Under the pieces are notes generated by a model that had not been told where the DNA came from, made no database searches, and saw nothing but the letters and a program-made list of their open reading frames with translations. Positions 63,407-64,000 of a DNA stretch of 64,000 bases are shown here, piece after piece; within the stretch, counting starts at the first letter, position 1; the number at the start of each line of letters is the position of its first letter. Location: NCBI RefSeq assembly GCF_020080835.1, contig NC_058161.1, positions 20,697,603-20,761,602 of the forward strand, read 5' to 3'. A program made the position numbers and the translations under genes. This DNA is from Cotesia glomerata. Its lineage: Eukaryota; Arthropoda; Insecta; Hymenoptera; Braconidae.

Positions 63407-64000
63407 GTCAGTCTTCAAACTTCACTTTTTTTATATTTTCTTACCCGTCATCATCTTAACCAGCACTCTCTGAACAGCTGATGCTCTTCCTTCCTTTGTC
63501 AGTCCATCTGCATATTTATCTCCCATCAACCCGAGTTATATTACACTTATTATCCGCGCATGCCAGATAAATTATGACAGTCAACAACTTGTCTGATCTG
63601 ACAATCATTTGCTCACTGTCCTATCATTTTTATTATTTCTATTACTGTTATTATTGTTGTTAATCTTTATTTCATCCTGTGTTTACAGCATTAACATTTC
63701 ACAGCACCGTTTTAACTGCGCTATTTAAATTTATCCCGCAGTTGATTATTTTTTAAATTCCTCTTTGATTAAGGTTGTCACTGAAGGATACATAAGTTTA
63801 ATTTAGATATTTAATCCGTGATTATTTATTGAAAATTATCCGTGGAATTTTAAATCGTACATCTGGATACTTTACAAGTTATACACGGAAAAAAGTAAAC
63901 TGTAATAAATAACAGTCGATTTGTAATAAGTAATGATCAACTGCTAAAAATTATCACTTCAAACAGTAAAATCGTGATTTTACTATTCACTTTATAATAT
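63407..64000 (+). other. Start of intron 4 (continues past the window)
   Basis: Begins with the donor GTCAGT. It has no coding features. At about 63883 an ACACGGAAAAAAGTAAACTG motif appears, which recurs at 52836 and may be the terminus of another repeat family. Confidence 0.7.

Overview
This window is from an insect nuclear genome, possibly a hymenopteran (low confidence). It is very AT-rich, and its only recognisable host gene is split by canonical GT-AG introns. That gene has GC-richer exons and encodes an arthropod cuticle-type PAN/ZP-domain protein. Everything else is intron or flanking DNA packed with repeats. No bacterial, CRISPR or organellar features were seen.

Host gene. Four plus-strand coding exons join in phase: 11748-12123, 23809-24010, 54469-54805 and 62741-63406. 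They encode 527 residues: a signal peptide, three PAN/apple-like domains and most of a zona pellucida (ZP) domain. The 3' end, including the rest of ZP and any furin site and membrane anchor, lies beyond the window. The introns are about 11.7, 30.5 and 7.9 kb, so the gene spans more than 51 kb. Two candidate promoter/5'UTR arrangements lie at about 10.0-10.3 kb and 11.63 kb.

Repeats. I use local names. Family A is a TIR element of about 0.92 kb with internal CAGTCCCCTG repeats (5 copies). Family B is arrays of long hairpins with (TA)n centres (13 clusters). Family C is AT-rich elements with an ATTTAGTA core. Family E is TIR elements of about 0.6-0.7 kb with a shared ~60-codon open frame (3 copies). 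Family F is two elements of about 0.8 kb, each flanked by direct duplications longer than 100 bp. Family L is two elements with a tRNA-like segment. Also present are a three-monomer higher-order satellite (4.3-5.3 kb), a 3.8 kb foldback-like structure (29.7-33.5 kb), and a TGTAAAATTACA-rich TIR element (44.7-46.6 kb).

Most notable element. A young-looking 6.17 kb Ty3/Gypsy-type LTR retrotransposon (55873-62038) lies in intron 3, inserted into the (TA)n core of a family B hairpin. Its two 738-bp LTRs look identical and end in a perfect TGTCGGA/TCCGACA inverted repeat. The gag start codon lies inside the LTR, so the LTR/internal boundary and the tRNA-Leu-like primer site fall within gag coding sequence. 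Pol is in the +1 frame relative to gag-protease and is broken once more by an apparent 1-nt insertion in RT. Eight 56-bp tandem repeats separate pol from the 3' LTR.
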